Positions 13,501-27,227 of a DNA stretch of 64,000 nucleotides are shown in pieces. Source of the stretch: Atrichornis clamosus (Eukaryota > Chordata > Aves > Passeriformes > Menuridae); the NCBI GenBank assembly GCA_013400975.1, contig WBMZ01010152.1:94223-158222 (forward strand). The letters run 5' to 3'. The number at the start of each line of letters is the position of its first letter. Position 1 is the stretch's first letter. Below the pieces are notes generated by a model. The model was not told the origin of the DNA. It ran no database searches and worked only from the letters and a program-made list of their open reading frames with translations. The position numbers and the translations under genes were made by a program.

Positions 13501-16500
13501 AGGAGATTTTTGTCTCTTGCAATAAATAGAAATTTGTATTGGTGTCTTAAACTAAAATTACTCACCTAATCGTTCCTGTCTTTTCACCTTGGGGTTTTGC
13601 ATTATAAACCTCCATGAATTTACCATGTGCAGAACTGTCTTTCATTAGTAGTAATAAATAAATGTAATAAATGAAGCTGGAGATGGTACCTCTTTGTGGT
13701 CAAAATAGGTGTGTGTAAGCAAAGGCAAGACACTGTACATCTATGAAAAATTATTTCAGTAACCATTACCCTTAGCAATTGTTCTTCTACATTTAAATTA
13801 CTGCCATCATACTTTGTGTTAAAAGGATATCTGTGGTTTTCACTTGTAAGAATTGACTGCTCATTTTTTTCAGGGTTTTTTAATTTGGCAATGCTCAAAG
13901 GTGGTTCCAGCTGTATAGAGTATAACGTTGATTGCTGAGACAAATTTGATTATGATTTCAACTCTACATGATATATGAAAATTTTAGCTGTTTAACCAGC
14001 ATCAGTGGCATGTTTTCCTTTAAAAACTGGAGTAAGTGCTGTAGAATGAGCACTTTTAATCTGTTTAAATACCCCACTTTTGACTATTTACAGTTATATT
14101 TTAGTTCTATTCATCAAAAATAGAAAATATGCATTAAACATTTTATTATTTGATGGTGCACTCCACCATCTGCTGCCATGATGCGCACAACTCTTACTTG
14201 TTTGGAGAAATGTGCTGTGAAATCTTAGTTTGAATCTGTAGATTTTGAAAATGCACAATATTGAGACATTTGGGCATTCCTTTTTTAACTCTTAACTCTG
14301 TTAGAGATTTCAAGAGCTTCTTTTCAGCATTTCATAAATTGAAGGTTTATCAAAATACACACATAAGAAAAATGCCATTTGTATCTTCTGGGGGTTTTTT
14401 GTGTCTTGAAATAGTGGGATTACTTGCTTAATCAGTTAGGGAGGCAGTAGAAAACTGAATCTCTTATTTTGTGATCATTTCTTTTCTTTAATACATTTCA
14501 CCTAGTTTAGAAGTATGGATCAGAAACTCGCAAGGAAAACTGATGCCCTTTCCTGCAGCTAAATTAACAGGAATCACGTGGAAAACAATCTGAGCCTTGT
14601 ATGAAAAGGGGAGCCATTAAAATTAGCCCTAAGCTATGGACTGCACCCAATATCACTAGAACTGCACTCACTGCAGATGTGGAGGCTGGCTCTCAGGCAA
14701 ACTGAGCTGTGTTGTATAGCTACAATTAAAATCAACTCCTCTGCCAAAAAATAAAAGGGAGGAGGGTAGAAGGAGAACATCAAAGACAGATTGAAATGTG
14801 TAGTTAGTAATAAGAGTGGTCTCCTCTTGAACCAAGCCCTGCAGCGATTCATGGCCCCCTTGTTAATGAGAAATTTTGACCTCTGGTTTGTAAGTTAAAC
14901 TTGTAATCCCAGCTAATGAAGTAAATCAATCCCAACTTCAGTCTGTTGTTCCCATTTTTCTTTCCACAGTGTGTCTGGGAGTTAGTATCCAGGTCTACAA
15001 ATACGATTTGGGGAAAAAAAATTATTCTGCTGCTGTGTAACTTCTCCTGTTTTGCAGATTCACTTAAACATATCTAAAGCAGGCAGGTTATTTTAACTTG
15101 TCTCTGTGCTTGTAAAATGTCCTGTTGGTGTGGGTGTTTGTGGCATTAAACAATAGGCCTGAGTTAACATTTTCAAAGGGAAGCTGGATTTGTAACTATT
15201 CAAAAATATTTGTTCCTAACAGGTTTAAGCTTTAGATATGTATATTGGCTCGAAATTATTTGAGAACCCTTATTTTAATTTTTGCTTTGTATTTAAGGGG
15301 ATACTTACAATAGTTTTGTGTCAGAAAAAAAGTCTCCCAATGCAGTCTCAATTCTGAGAGAAAACAGATTCACTAGCAATAAAATGAATGCAAAGCTAAG
15401 ATGGCAATTTTCATAATGTGTGGATCATCCTTTGAAATACGTACTTCTGTGTCTTGCAAGACACTGAGTGACAAAAAATGCATGTCCAGCCCAAAAGCCC
15501 TGGTAAAGCCTCCAAGTTGATTCTGTGTCACACCATGTTATTAAAGAATCTGTAAGAGATCAGCAAATGATATAAAAGGAGGTGAAGTCTTTTTGGCAAA
15601 AATAAGGAGATGTCAGATTCATAATGTGATCCTTTAAAAGAAAACCAGCTAGAGACAAAAAAAAGACTTGTATCTGCTTCATTTTCCTTCTACATTAGTA
15701 ATTGGTAGTGCTGTGTACCCTTCTGAGTGACACAGGCCCTTTTTTGTTGTAATCTGTTTCACTGCAAAGAGATTTTTTGCATTATTTTTTGGCTATTTAG
15801 TGCTACAGACACTGTTTTACAGGGGCAGGATCTCTCTCCCTAACTAAACGTGCTTTTCTAAATGAAGGGTACACAAGCTCTCCTCTTGCTGCATCTCTGC
15901 TCTCCCTGCAGCTGTGGCATGGTGAGGTGCAGCGTTTTGGCTCTCAAGTTTTTGTCTCTTAGTGTTAGTTTTTCGTATCCATATTCCTGCAATTTGGTCA
16001 ACAAACCTTACCACATGTTACTGCCTTTTGTAGACATTACATATGCAGATTTCTGTCATGAAGAGGGAACAAATGACCATATGCAGCCATATTTTATGCA
16101 ATTTTAGTACAGAAAAGAATAATTTTTTGCAGCAGTGAGGTCGGAGTCTCTGGGGACTGCCCCAGCTCAGCAGCTGTTTTTCCTGGGCTGACCCCGTGGT
16201 TTTGTGTTTTGGTTACCTCGGGGACCGAGCCCAGGCTGTTCTTTCTGGAAGTAGGAGCCGTATTATTTTTATGCCTTTAAAAAAGGGTGATTCCTGCCTA
16301 GATTTGATGACTTGCTGGGCAGGCAGTGGCCAGGGGCTGTTGGTGTGCCCAGAGGGATGTGTTCCCCCAGGCAGGGACACAAAGGCTCCTGCAGAGCTTC
16401 AGCAGCAGGTGACACCTGGCCCTTGTCTGCTCCTCTGCTGTCTGATGGACACGGGGCAGCGCTGGGAGTGGGGAGATTCAACCAAACCTGGAGAAAAGGC

Positions 16501-16648
16501 CCCTCTGTAGCTCACGGAAAGTTGTTTTGAAGCTGAGCCTTGCAGTGAGGGCCCCTGAGTAAGTTCCTTCCAGCCTTTCTGAGAAAAGCAAAGCCCTTGA
16601 ACTGTGGGTCTGGAAAAAGAGGTGGGTGAGCAGAAGCTTTTAGAATAA
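1563..16648. other. Intronic sequence without recognised genes
   Basis: This is AT-rich intronic DNA. There is a short alternating AT run near 1778-1789 and a GC-rich patch at about 9770-10060 that might be an old, unnamed insertion. The longest minus-strand open frame (10251-10916, 221 codons) has no family resemblance, and I treat it as a chance frame. No RNA genes, exons or full-length transposons were recognised. Confidence 0.5.
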
Positions 16649-16690
16649 ATCATAGAATGGGTTGGGTTGGAAGGAACCTTAAAGATCATT
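16649..16690 (-). repeat. CR1 LINE 3'-end fragment
   Basis: The + strand reads AATCATAGAATGG, then GTTGGGTTGGAAGGAACCTT, then AAAGATCAT. This is the reverse complement of the highly conserved 3' end of avian CR1 elements, which finish in an ATTCTATG-type repeat. The element is therefore on the minus strand with its 3' end at about 16649. Similarity fades after about 16690, so only a short, 5'-truncated piece is recognisable. It is a diagnostic avian marker. Confidence 0.8.
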
Positions 16691-18667
16691 CTGTGCTTTT
16701 GCAAAGGACCGACAAGTTGTGGAAAGTGAGATGTAAGAGGCATCTCCCAGGGAAAGGGAGGAAAAGGTTTTCTGTAGAGGAACAAAATATTAATGCAGTC
16801 AAAATATAGAGATTATATCCCCTAATAAGTTTTAGCCTGTAATGTATATTTTTCCTAAGGATCAAATATAGTGGAAATTTTTATTACTCAGAGTTCCTCT
16901 GTATCTAGAGGGACTATAAGTTTATAAGTAACACATTTAGTGTTACCTGTGATCTTCAAAGTACACATGAAGGGCTAGATTAAACTGTATACTGGTTTTG
17001 TTTGTGATAACACTGCACAATCATTAACATTACTTGTGTTATTCTTTGAAGATGCTCATGACCCTCATAATGATTTGGAGCTGGTTGCTTTATACTGCTG
17101 CAAATCATTAGTGCATTATAAATAAGACTTTATAATAACCTACTTTTTGTCTCACTAAATTTAAAAGCGGCTTTGTTAATTTTGACAACAAATGGAAGAA
17201 CGCAGCAGCGAATCTGTTCTCAAGTGATGTACCTCAGTATATGGAGGATCCCGTTGTGAAGAACTTCGAAAATAATCATGGTTTATTAGCTGCACAGTCT
17301 TTTCCCCTTTGTTTCTATTCATTTAATTTAAAGTGAAACAACTCAGCATGCAAAACTAAAATTAGCTGCAAAAAAGGTGTAAGTGAATAAACAGGCAAAT
17401 CCATTAGAGTCGATGGGTTATTGGATCCCTTGCCATTCCTCAGATGGCGGCCTATTAAAAGTGGTAATGTCTGCCTGCAGCATGGCCTTGAGGCAGAAAG
17501 AAGGCCAAGACAGGCATATTTCACATGCATCAGACACAAGAATTAAATAGACCAATGTTCCCTAAAAGACTGAAGTACATCTCTTTCTGACGTTCATCTC
17601 GGGCAAAAATTCATTGATCTCAGTATGTCCCTTGGCAATTATAAAATATTAAATCCAAGTCACACTTTTCTAGTTGGCTTAATTTTTTCTCTATTCACAG
17701 CTTTCTATTTGATCAATTTTAACAAGTTAGGAATAGCATCTAATAATAAAATAAAAACTGCAGAGTGAAAAAGTTTGTTCATTTGACATTCTTATATTTT
17801 TGTATTTAGTCTTTAGACCTGCCTGTTATTTTAGTGTGTTTTAAATAAATTTGCACACTAAATAGATGAAAAGAATATATATTTATACACTCAAAAAACC
17901 CCTCCCTGTTCTCCTTTGAATTAACAGTTTCTTTTTAAAGCTGAATATTTGTATGTGGCCATGGTATAGCAGCGAAATCTGTATTTTAAAGCCAAATCTG
18001 TGTAGTTAATCAGCATCATTTTTCCTGGTGTCAGTAATTATTTCTGCTTCATGTTTCTCGTATGTTAGGCTGGAAAATTTAATCTTGGTGGAATCTTACT
18101 TCTGAATTAGTACTTACATGAGCATTTTTGTTTGTTTGCTTTAACTGAAATTTTGATTTGTTTGTGTAAACACCAGTCAAACAAAATGAAAAATAACCTT
18201 TCAGAACCTGTATCTATTTTAACATAAATGTGGAGATTATAACATTCGTTACAGCAGAATGAATGTCTTTTGCTGATGAGAGGGTACCGTGGGGAGATTG
18301 TTTCCATCTGGGCATTCTACCTGTTGTGTTGGCTTGTTCCCTTCTTGCTCAGGACTCTTTCCTGGCTGGCACACTCACAACCTACCATTCCTTAAATGAG
18401 CTCTTCCAGTGGCCAACAGCTGTAAGCAGTCTTGGCTGAAAAGAAGTCAAGAAGAATGCTCAGTCTTTGCTGGCTTTCAAAAAATTACAATTTGGATTAT
18501 TTACTATCTGCAAAATTACCCTGTGGAAAGGTGGGGGAGGCTAATCAGTAGGTCTTGAATTTTCAGAAAAGCAAAGTTGAGATTTTGCTTTACATTTTGG
18601 AAACAAGACCCTGTTGCCATGTCACTTTTTTTTTAATACACCTAACCATTGCAAGTATTAATTAGAT

Positions 18668-18681
18668 GGGGGGGGGGGGGG
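18668..18681 (+). repeat. Poly-G run (14 G)
   Basis: Fourteen consecutive G residues follow ATTAGAT and are followed by AAGAAAC. A run of T lies about 40 bases upstream. It can form an intramolecular or intermolecular G-quadruplex and is a likely length polymorphism or sequencing-error site. Confidence 0.95.
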
Positions 18682-21600
18682 AAGAAACAAAAGAGTGTGG
18701 CTGCCAGTGGAGCTGCTTTAGAGAGAAGGAGAGAAATCAGGGTGTCCTGGGTGCCCAGTTTTAAACATGGGCAGATTAAATGTCTGATTCTGTGCTTTCT
18801 CAGTTGAATTTCTAGCCCGAAAAGTATCTCCATTAACCCAGAGCCCAGCGTGTGCCAGATCAGAGTTCCTGACTGTGTTCAGTCCTTGGCATGGGTTTGG
18901 AGCCACTTGCCATGAGTTGGTGCTTCCAGGCTGGCCCTGGGAAGGGGACCAGCTCACTCCCATGGCTGCACTGAGATCCCTGGGAGTAAAAGGAGGATAT
19001 TAGTATAGCTTATCATCCATGCTTTGGGGTTTTTTTTGGTTTTTATTTTGTGGCTGGTGGTGTTAGATTGGTGATTGTGCCTGTCCTTTACTGTGTCTTT
19101 GTACAGTGAATATTGTAAGAAGGCTCATTTCCAGATGGGCCTTAGAGGTGGATGAGCAGCATCCACCTCTTCTGCCTGAGACTGACAGAGATGCAGGTAT
19201 AACACGGAATTCAGGGAACATAGGAACACTGTACAGGTGACCCACACTCCCACTAGTTTTAGAGATGGGGGTTTTTTTCCCTTTTTCATAGCAATTGTGA
19301 TCCAGGCATTTTGAAGTCACTTTAAGAGCAATGTTACTCACATATTGAGGCTTGGAAAATGCAGATATAATTTTCCCTCTTTAAAATTAATTTTTATATA
19401 ATCTGCTGGAAGAGCCACATTTTGAAAAATGTCTACAATATGGCCTAGACTAAAATGTTTGTGTATATCTCTCCCTGTACATCTGCACATATAGACATAT
19501 ATGTCTGTGCATATATAACAATTTTTAATTATGTATCTGATTTATTATCAGCCATTTGACATAACATTATAAGGTGTCTCAAACGTGGCTGAGAAAATAA
19601 AATTAGAACAATTGTGTTCTGTGTTTGACCGTTGTGAGTTGATGGGATAAACTGGCTTTGCAAGTGCCATATCCTCCTTGGTACAGTGTTCTCTGTGGTG
19701 GTGGTGGTTTTGTTGGACAGCCAGCACACCTTCATGCCCAGCCAAAGTTTGATTTCCATTTCTTACCTAATGGACTGGCACATAATATTTTATTTATTAA
19801 AACCATGATTGTAATTGATGTTTTGTCTAAGTACATTGGATTCAGAGAGCACTTTTTATTCAAAATACTGTTTCCTTTATTGAGTCCCTGCTGCCATCAA
19901 CCATACACCCTTAATCTCATGCTATTTATCTCATCTGCCCTGACCATAATTCTTGTCTGTTTCTTTGAATTTATAAACTGCAGAACTGGGTTTGCTTTTG
20001 AAATCCACTTAAAATTCTGTATTTCAAAATGAGACAAAGTAAGATGATTTTAACTATGCCTATTCTGAATATTTTCATGACTTCACATGACATGAAAAAC
20101 TGCCCTTATCCAGCTAGCAGTTTTATTTTATTCTACAGAAATAAATATAGCTGTTCATTTTTTTTTAAATCTTTAAACATAAATTAATGATAGTTTAATC
20201 AGTTTTCTGGCTGTTTACATTTTTTTTCCTAGCTGGTTCTGCATCATGATATTTTTGTACATTATATTATGATATAAAAGTAAAATTAATAGCTGTAAAA
20301 AGTGACAGAATTCTGCTGTAAGGATGTGCAATATTGTTTATTAAAATTATGCTGTTTAAAGAACATTTTACTGAACTTCGTTTTTCTTGAACTGCATACT
20401 AATTTTAAAGGTCAGTGTGGTTAGTTACCATAGTAGTGACCTAAAAATAACCTTTCCAGTGTACCTGTATATTTCTGATCTGTAGTGTTAGCATTCAGAA
20501 ATGTTCTTTCCCTTAGAGTTTCAGCAGCTAAATAAGTTGCAACCCCTTCAGCTATACTCATAAAAATTTGCTTCCAGACAACATGGTCTGTTTATTGTGT
20601 AATAATCGAAATGGCACTAAATTGCAATGATTGCTGAACACTTAGGAATTGCATTAACCACTTAACTGCTAAACTATTTTCCATTTTCTTCCTCACTGTG
20701 AAGTATTATATTGATTTTCCTCTTAGTTAGAGCTGCTTACTCAACCTCTGAGATGAACAGAATATTTTAGTAGCCTCGTACACTGTCATATTTTGAGTCA
20801 ATCAGCAGTGACCTTGGCGAGGAATTTTCTGGAGATTTTTTAAAAAGCCAAGCAGAATAGCTGGCAGTGTGTAGCCATGTATCTTTACAGAAAATAGAGG
20901 GAAACGCAAAACATCTCTACTGAGTTTAGTCCATTGTATGGAGGATTAAATCTTTTTCTTCCCCTCTGTGTTAGGTGGGTTATTTCCTGTTACTTTTAAT
21001 ACACTGCTGCTAAGACAAATCGGTGAATAGTTATGAGGCCTTATCCAGGAACTTAATCACAGCCTGTAATATGGTGCTGGGAGTGTAATTAAAAATCTAA
21101 ATACAACGATAAGTGAAGGATTTTAGTAGTGCCATTGTTTTCTGTGGGGGTGTTGATGATTTTTTTGTTTTCTAACTGTTGTTTATTAACTGAGGCAAAA
21201 CACAAACATTTGAGCAGTATCAAACTTCAAAGCTCCATGGTGATTGTTAGCTAAACTAGTTGTGTTTCCAAATATTGTACTTTCAAATTGATTTTCTTTT
21301 TCTCTTAAAGGTTTATAAATTCTGGTGCTATTTGTTTCTGAGAAAACTTGTCAGAAAAAGCAAAGGGTTTTTAGTTTGCGTTTTTTGGGGGCTGGGGGTT
21401 GTTGGTTTTTTTTTTCAAGCAGAACCTTTCTGGAATCTTGCTGCATTAAAGAAAAGGGGGAAAAGGCTGACACAGGTAAGGAAGAGTTAACTAGAAATGG
21501 AGCGGGGATGCTGGGGGGCAGCAGTGCTGCAGAACATAGCAGTGTTCGTGCGAAGGCAAGTCATTTCCCGAAACACTGCAGACACATGGCCCGAGGCGGT

Positions 21601-22758
21601 CTAAAACCTTTGGAGACCAAAATGGCTCGCAGGAGTTAGAAGTAATAAGGTGTTTTTCCCTTCTTTCTCCTTCACTGAAATTCTGTAAGGTTGCTATGCA
21701 TTACCAAGGAACAATGCCACTATTTTTGTGTTTTATATGGGTATTAAGATCCATTACAATTTGACATTTTTAAGATTGGTTATCCTGTAGTTTGGTGTTA
21801 AATTGAAGTTGTTTGTTTTGAATTTAATTCTTTCATTTTTCAAAGGAAAAAAGGCAACACTGCTGTGCTGATAGCTTACTGAAGTATGCCAGGATTTGAT
21901 GTTTGAATTTAATGTTTGCTATCCCAAACTATAGGCAAAATTATCTGTCAAAGAAGTCTTGGGTTTTATATTTCTTTTAATATTTTTTTTTTTTAAGTCT
22001 GAAAGATGCTTTCTGGCTAGCTTTTCACAATCAGGTTGTAAGAGATACTGCACATCTAATATCTTTAAGGCATACAGTTTCTGGGATTATTTTTAACACT
22101 GTGTTACACACCCAAGTCGTGTTGTGCTTAATACAACCTGCTTATGATTATTATAACCCTGTATGTTTGCAGCAGCTAAATAAACTCCACATCAAATAAA
22201 TTACTGCAGCAACGTTATTAGGCCAGCAGCAATGTTAAGGACATCTGTTAACTCTTTTTTCAAATGCCCTGTCCTTACTGTTTATTCTAAACATTTATGT
22301 TGTTAATTACTACTTAAGTACACGAAGTACTCACTCAGACAAAGCTGTGAGGACCAGCTGAGGAGGATGAGACAGGTCTAGGTCCCATTCATGGCCTTGC
22401 TCTGAATGCCACAGTGAGAGGGGACCTGTAGCTCATTGTTTTAGGGTAATCAGGACAGACGTGGATAATTGACATATATTTCCATTGGGGTGGTTACAGC
22501 AATGGTCATTGCTCCAGCCAGGGAGGCCTTACCTCAATCAGCAAGGCAGAGTCTGAGCAGCTTTCCCCATTTAGACCCTAAAACTCTTTAAGTTCATATT
22601 AGAACTGCTGAAAAAGAAATCTGCTATGAAACTTCCTATGTCAAAATACATTTTTGTCAAAGATAAAATGTTTAGCAAAAATACATCTGTTTCAAAAACA
22701 TATTTGTCAAGGAGGTTTCTCAGCTCCAAGATGACATTTCTAGTGAGAAAGTGAGTCT

Positions 22759-22840
22759 ATTGCCGAGTGGTTGCAGCCCAGATCTGGGAGATGAAAGATG
22801 AATAGTGCCTTAACCACTGGGCTGACAAGTCTCTCTGCCA
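22759..22840 (-). repeat. Old tRNA-derived SINE or MITE-like palindromic fragment
   Basis: On the minus strand the segment reads CAGCCCAGTGGTTAAGGCAC and later CTCCCAGATCTGGGCTGCAACCACT. This recalls tRNA-like 'A box' wording (AGTGGTTAAGGCAC) seen in old amniote dispersed repeats. It contains a perfect 12-bp palindrome, CCCAGATCTGGG, at 22777-22788. It also has an inverted pair: AGTGGTT at 22766-22772 with AACCACT at 22812-22818, and CAGCCCA at 22774-22780 with TGGGCTG at 22818-22824. I cannot name the family. It is not a functional tRNA, because no complete cloverleaf with a T-loop is present. Confidence 0.4.
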
Positions 22841-25097
22841 CTCATGTTTGTTATAATGCAGGATGAAAACATTGTTGAGAATTGAAATGTTTTCCGGCTT
22901 AGTCTTTATCATAAGGTAAAATGTTACACACTAGAACCCAATTCGTAGTTCTTTTAAATATAAATTCTTTACATTTGAAATTCACCAGAGACCATAAGGT
23001 GTTTGGGTAAGTGGCACCAAGAGTGCCAGGGCTCATCTTCATTTGTAATTTAGTGAATCTCAGATACTTGATCATGCAAACAAACAGCAGGATGCTGTTT
23101 TTTAAAGGTTAGATGGAACTTGAAAGCAACTCTAGTAAATTAAAACAAACAAGCAATAATAAGAGGACCTGCTGAAACTCTCTATAGACGGTGTCTAAAA
23201 AGTTTATGTTGGGAAGTTTGCCAGAACACTGAATGCATAGAGCTTTTCATCAGCATGATAGGAAAAATAGATGCAAAGTAAGGAATGCTCGGTAAGTGCA
23301 TTCTGTTTTTGTCATCTGGGCAATGTCTGATTTTCAAATTACAGTCTTACCTCTCAATGGGATTGAAGTAAACCTGTAGTATATACTTAGACAATTGCCA
23401 ATTCAAGTGTTTTCTCTTGCAATTGAGTTCAGTGCTGGCTCATCGTAGGGTGGCTGTGGAGGATCACAGCTCCCAGAGAAACCTCTCCTTAACTGATTCA
23501 CCTGCAGACACACTGAGCAAACAAAGGCGGGGCTGACTGCCTGGAGTGCCCCAGGCCCAGGCTGCAGGGTGGCACCTCTCCTTTGTCCTCCTTCCCCTTG
23601 GCCACTCCGAGATGCCCAAGGAGCTCTTGGCCTTGCCTGTGAAGGAGATTCCCACACGTGCTCCCCAGAGTCTGTCAGATAACATCATGGGTTGGCCAAC
23701 TTCTGTTTATGGGCCAATGAATTATGCAGCTGGGGTAATTAGATGGTTTTGTTCTGTGAATCAGGGTGATACTCCTGGGGTGCCACCCAGGAAAGTCTGT
23801 GAAACTGCATAATAAAAAAGTCATTTTTATGCAGAGGGGAAAATATTTTGAATGCAAAAGAGAGTTGATGGGGGAGGGCAGAGCTGATGTCCTCCTGTAT
23901 TTGGTGGGGAAAAGTGAAGTCCGGTTTTAACCATTACAACTCTTACTTCTCTTGCATTGCATAAGGAAGGAAGAGGCTAATTTAGCTAATTTAGCCTCCA
24001 AAAGAAAAAATTACTACTCTCTTCCCCCAAGTAAAGCAATAGGACGTAGATCCATTTGTGTAGTTGGAAAACATGTATGGAATTATATATGTATATTCAA
24101 GGACTCTGTATATTTGTATAGTCACAGTTTGCTATTGTTGTAATAGGACCCAGATTACAATTAAATTCAATATTCTTTAATTAAACCCTAGTTTCCCTGA
24201 TATTCTTCAGCTGTGTGTTTTGAAAGATATTTGAGGTAACAGACTAGTATGTAGTTTTGACTTCTGTAACCTACATGCCTTATGTTTGTGCCTCAAGATA
24301 ACATTGAATAACATATTTAAACTGCTCATGTGTGAAAAATCAAAATTATATCTCACGAACTGATTTCTTCACACATTCAAAAAATCGAATTCCCCTTTTG
24401 TTCAGATACTAAACAGGAATCCAAAAGGAAGCAATGTTTGTAGACATGAGGTGGTATTTCAAAATGGAGAAGATATGAATACTGTTAATGAGAAGGCATT
24501 ATACTGATTTTAAAAGTTGAATATTTTTGCAAAGGTATCCTTTTACAAGTGTAGTTTTCATTGTGTAGGCATTACAGTCTGGTTCAGTTGATAATAAGTC
24601 AGAGAAGTTTACTGAGCTGTTATGATTTAATATTTTGAGTTGAATCTAGATATTGTAAAATAGTAATTGGTGATAACCATATTTGATTCTTTCTTCAATT
24701 TCATCATCTATAAGAACTGGTATTGTCAAGTGCTGTAGTAAAAAAGAGAGGTGAATATTCTTCTGGCTATGATTAGTGTTTATTAAAAATATATTTATGT
24801 TTTCTCTATGTCTGTGTGTATGTAGCAGTTTTGCATGGGTATGTATAAATTATACCAAAGCCACAGTCTTTCATGGATTTTAATTACTGTGTAGCTATTT
24901 TTTGAGTTTTTGTAAATGAGGCAGACTTATTTGAAGGCAGTCCTCCAGGTGAGCTGTTCTAGCTAGAATTAAAGCTTAGACTTCCAAACTCCAACATCTA
25001 TATGAAATAGAACTTCATGACATGAGATGCAAGTCTTAAAAGTAAAACAAAATAAAACAACTGCCCCGCCACAGCCCAAACAAAACACAAAACCAAC

Positions 25098-25135
25098 AAA
25101 ATAATAAAATAATAAAAATAATAAAATAATAAAAG
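25098..25135 (+). repeat. (AAAATAAT)-type A-rich simple repeat
   Basis: An interrupted run of AATAAAATAATAAAAATAA units. It follows an A-rich stretch and could be a degraded retroposon poly(A) tail, but no adjacent element is recognisable. Confidence 0.85.
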
Positions 25136-26206
25136 TTTCAAATGTCCTCTCTCAGTTTACAGAATCTGTCCAGTTTTCTGACCTTTGGATAGAACTTAGA
25201 TTTATTGCCATAAAATGAACATTTTATTTTTTAATATGATGCTACTGCTTGGGTTTTATGGGTACAGAGAGTAGCAAGATAATAAGGGGCTATAGTGATA
25301 GTGTAGTTTGTGGAAAAACCAAATCAGGCCCATAGTGGGAGGTGGTTGGGCAGGGACAGCCCTGAAGTTTGCTCCTGGAAAGTATGGAATCTGCTGTAGT
25401 TCCACTGAAAGTCATGCCCTGTTCTAAATAAGAGCATAATAGAGTCAAAGTACTTAATAAATGAGTATGTAAAGGATATGGCAGGGTCTTGAGCAATATT
25501 TTTCAGAATAAAGAAAGTTACAGTTACTGATTTATCTTACTCACTGAAAAAAAAGAAGGTCTGTAGCTTTAAAGGCATAATTTGTTTAAGACCCTGGCCA
25601 AATGAAGTCACCTGGGGAGCAGTGGAGGCTTCTGAAGAGCAGTATATGATCTGGCCATGCATTTTGCTGCAATTTAATTTTAAAAGAGTAAGTAGAAGCC
25701 AAGATCTAAGAACTGTGGCAGTTAATGGGAAAAGCTGATATGGGATTATTGAGGTTAGAGTTCAGGTGGAACAGATGGTAAAATAGTTATAACCTACTGT
25801 ACCATATGTTGCTGCTGCACACATTCAGGTAGCACATTATGTGTACAGTGTGGAAGGATCAGGGATCCTTGTGCAGGTCTGTAGAAAGACCAAAAAAGGT
25901 CTTGAAAAATTGATTTCATAATTTCAGGCCAGGTTAATGAGGAAGATGTGATTTGTTAAAACAACCACCAGAACTCGCCATTCCAGAAAGGGATACCAAA
26001 AGTTAGGCATAGCACACAACTGCATCTTTTCTAATTCCCAGAAAGCTAAAATGAAGCTTGTGTTTCAGGAAGTCTGTTTCAGGCTCGTTAGACTTGAATT
26101 TCTGGGGAAGGTATTTGAAGAAAAAACAAATTCGCAGCACTTGAATTCAGACCATTAAAAGCAGGTTACAGTTTGATTTATGATTTTTGTAACTTCTAAT
26201 CAGGGG

Positions 26207-26290
26207 CCAGATTTTCAAAAGAGCATGCTGTCTTATTGAGGTGCCAATGAAGTGAAAAAATTCTCACTGGAAGCAACTGGAGCTTCACTG
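26207..26290 (+). repeat. Possible archosaur/turtle MITE-like repeat fragment
   Basis: The stretch GGGGCCAGATTTTCAAAAGA followed by GCATGCTGTC...GAGGTGCCAATGAAGT resembles a dispersed repeat I remember from turtle, crocodile and bird genomes ('ccagattttcaaaag... gtgcc... gaagt'). The recognition is from memory only. The right boundary is fuzzy and no target-site duplication is evident. Confidence 0.35.
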
Positions 26291-27210
26291 GGTTAGAGTA
26301 TGTCAGAAAACCTGACTGCTGATCTGTGATCTCTGCTGATAATACTCAGGCGCTTTTTAAAGAATCTGATGTGATGCCATGAAAACAGGATGGTAGAAGA
26401 CAAGAAAGAGAAGAAAGGGTTAATCAAGTCAGAAGTACTGAGAGAAGAAGTGGAATAGTAGCAAAGAAGAAAAATGAAGGCAGAGGGTTGTGATTTGGAG
26501 TGGTGCTAAAGAGCCTCTGGGCTTGAGATTCATCTCGCATTTTATAATGCTCATGTTGTGTTGTATCATAATGCACTTGCTCCTACTGGAGCTGCTGTGC
26601 CTCCCCTCTTACTGCCAATGGTAAAAATAGGCCAGTAGCACCATTCCAGACTAGGAGCACACTCTGAATTCCACGCTGTTTTTCCCTTGCCTCTCTAATT
26701 ACTGCAGTAATCCCCATCCGTGTGAGTGCACGTGTGCCCGGCGTTTGTCTGCTTGGGTGCCCCCTTCCATCATCTGCTCAGGTTCTCACGTTGCTGGTGA
26801 TGGGTTGTGCCAGCTCCCTCCAGAGAGGGGGAATGTATTGCACTCCTCTGCCTTTTGTTTAACTTAGCCAAAAATACCCCATCATGAGTCTCTGGTTTGA
26901 GTTAGTACTTCGGTAAAGGTTTTTCCTTTGTAGTCACGACCTTCTTTTTAATATAATAGTTATGTTTATTTCATTTTGGGAGTAATTGAATATGATAGAC
27001 TTGTCAGTTTGTACATTGATCATTGTCAATTGTCAGGACCCATCTGTAAGAGCTCTTCAGTATGTACCAGATGATTGATGGTGTTAGGTGATTCTGTGTC
27101 TGGCTTGGACTTACTTCTATAATATGTTTTAGTGTCTGTTTTAATTAGAGTTGACGTAGCAGAGCATTTGATTTTGACTGTCTAGTTTTTAATTTATTTG
27201 AAATAATTAA

Positions 27211-27227
27211 TATATATATATATATAT
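27211..27227 (+). repeat. (TA)n microsatellite
   Basis: An uninterrupted alternating TA run of 17 bases follows AATTAA and precedes a G-rich stretch (TTGGGGGAGG). Confidence 0.95.

Noticed and set aside
22759..22840. Functional tRNA gene
   Set aside because: Only A-box-like wording is present. There is no complete cloverleaf, anticodon stem or T-loop, and the palindromes fit a repeat better.
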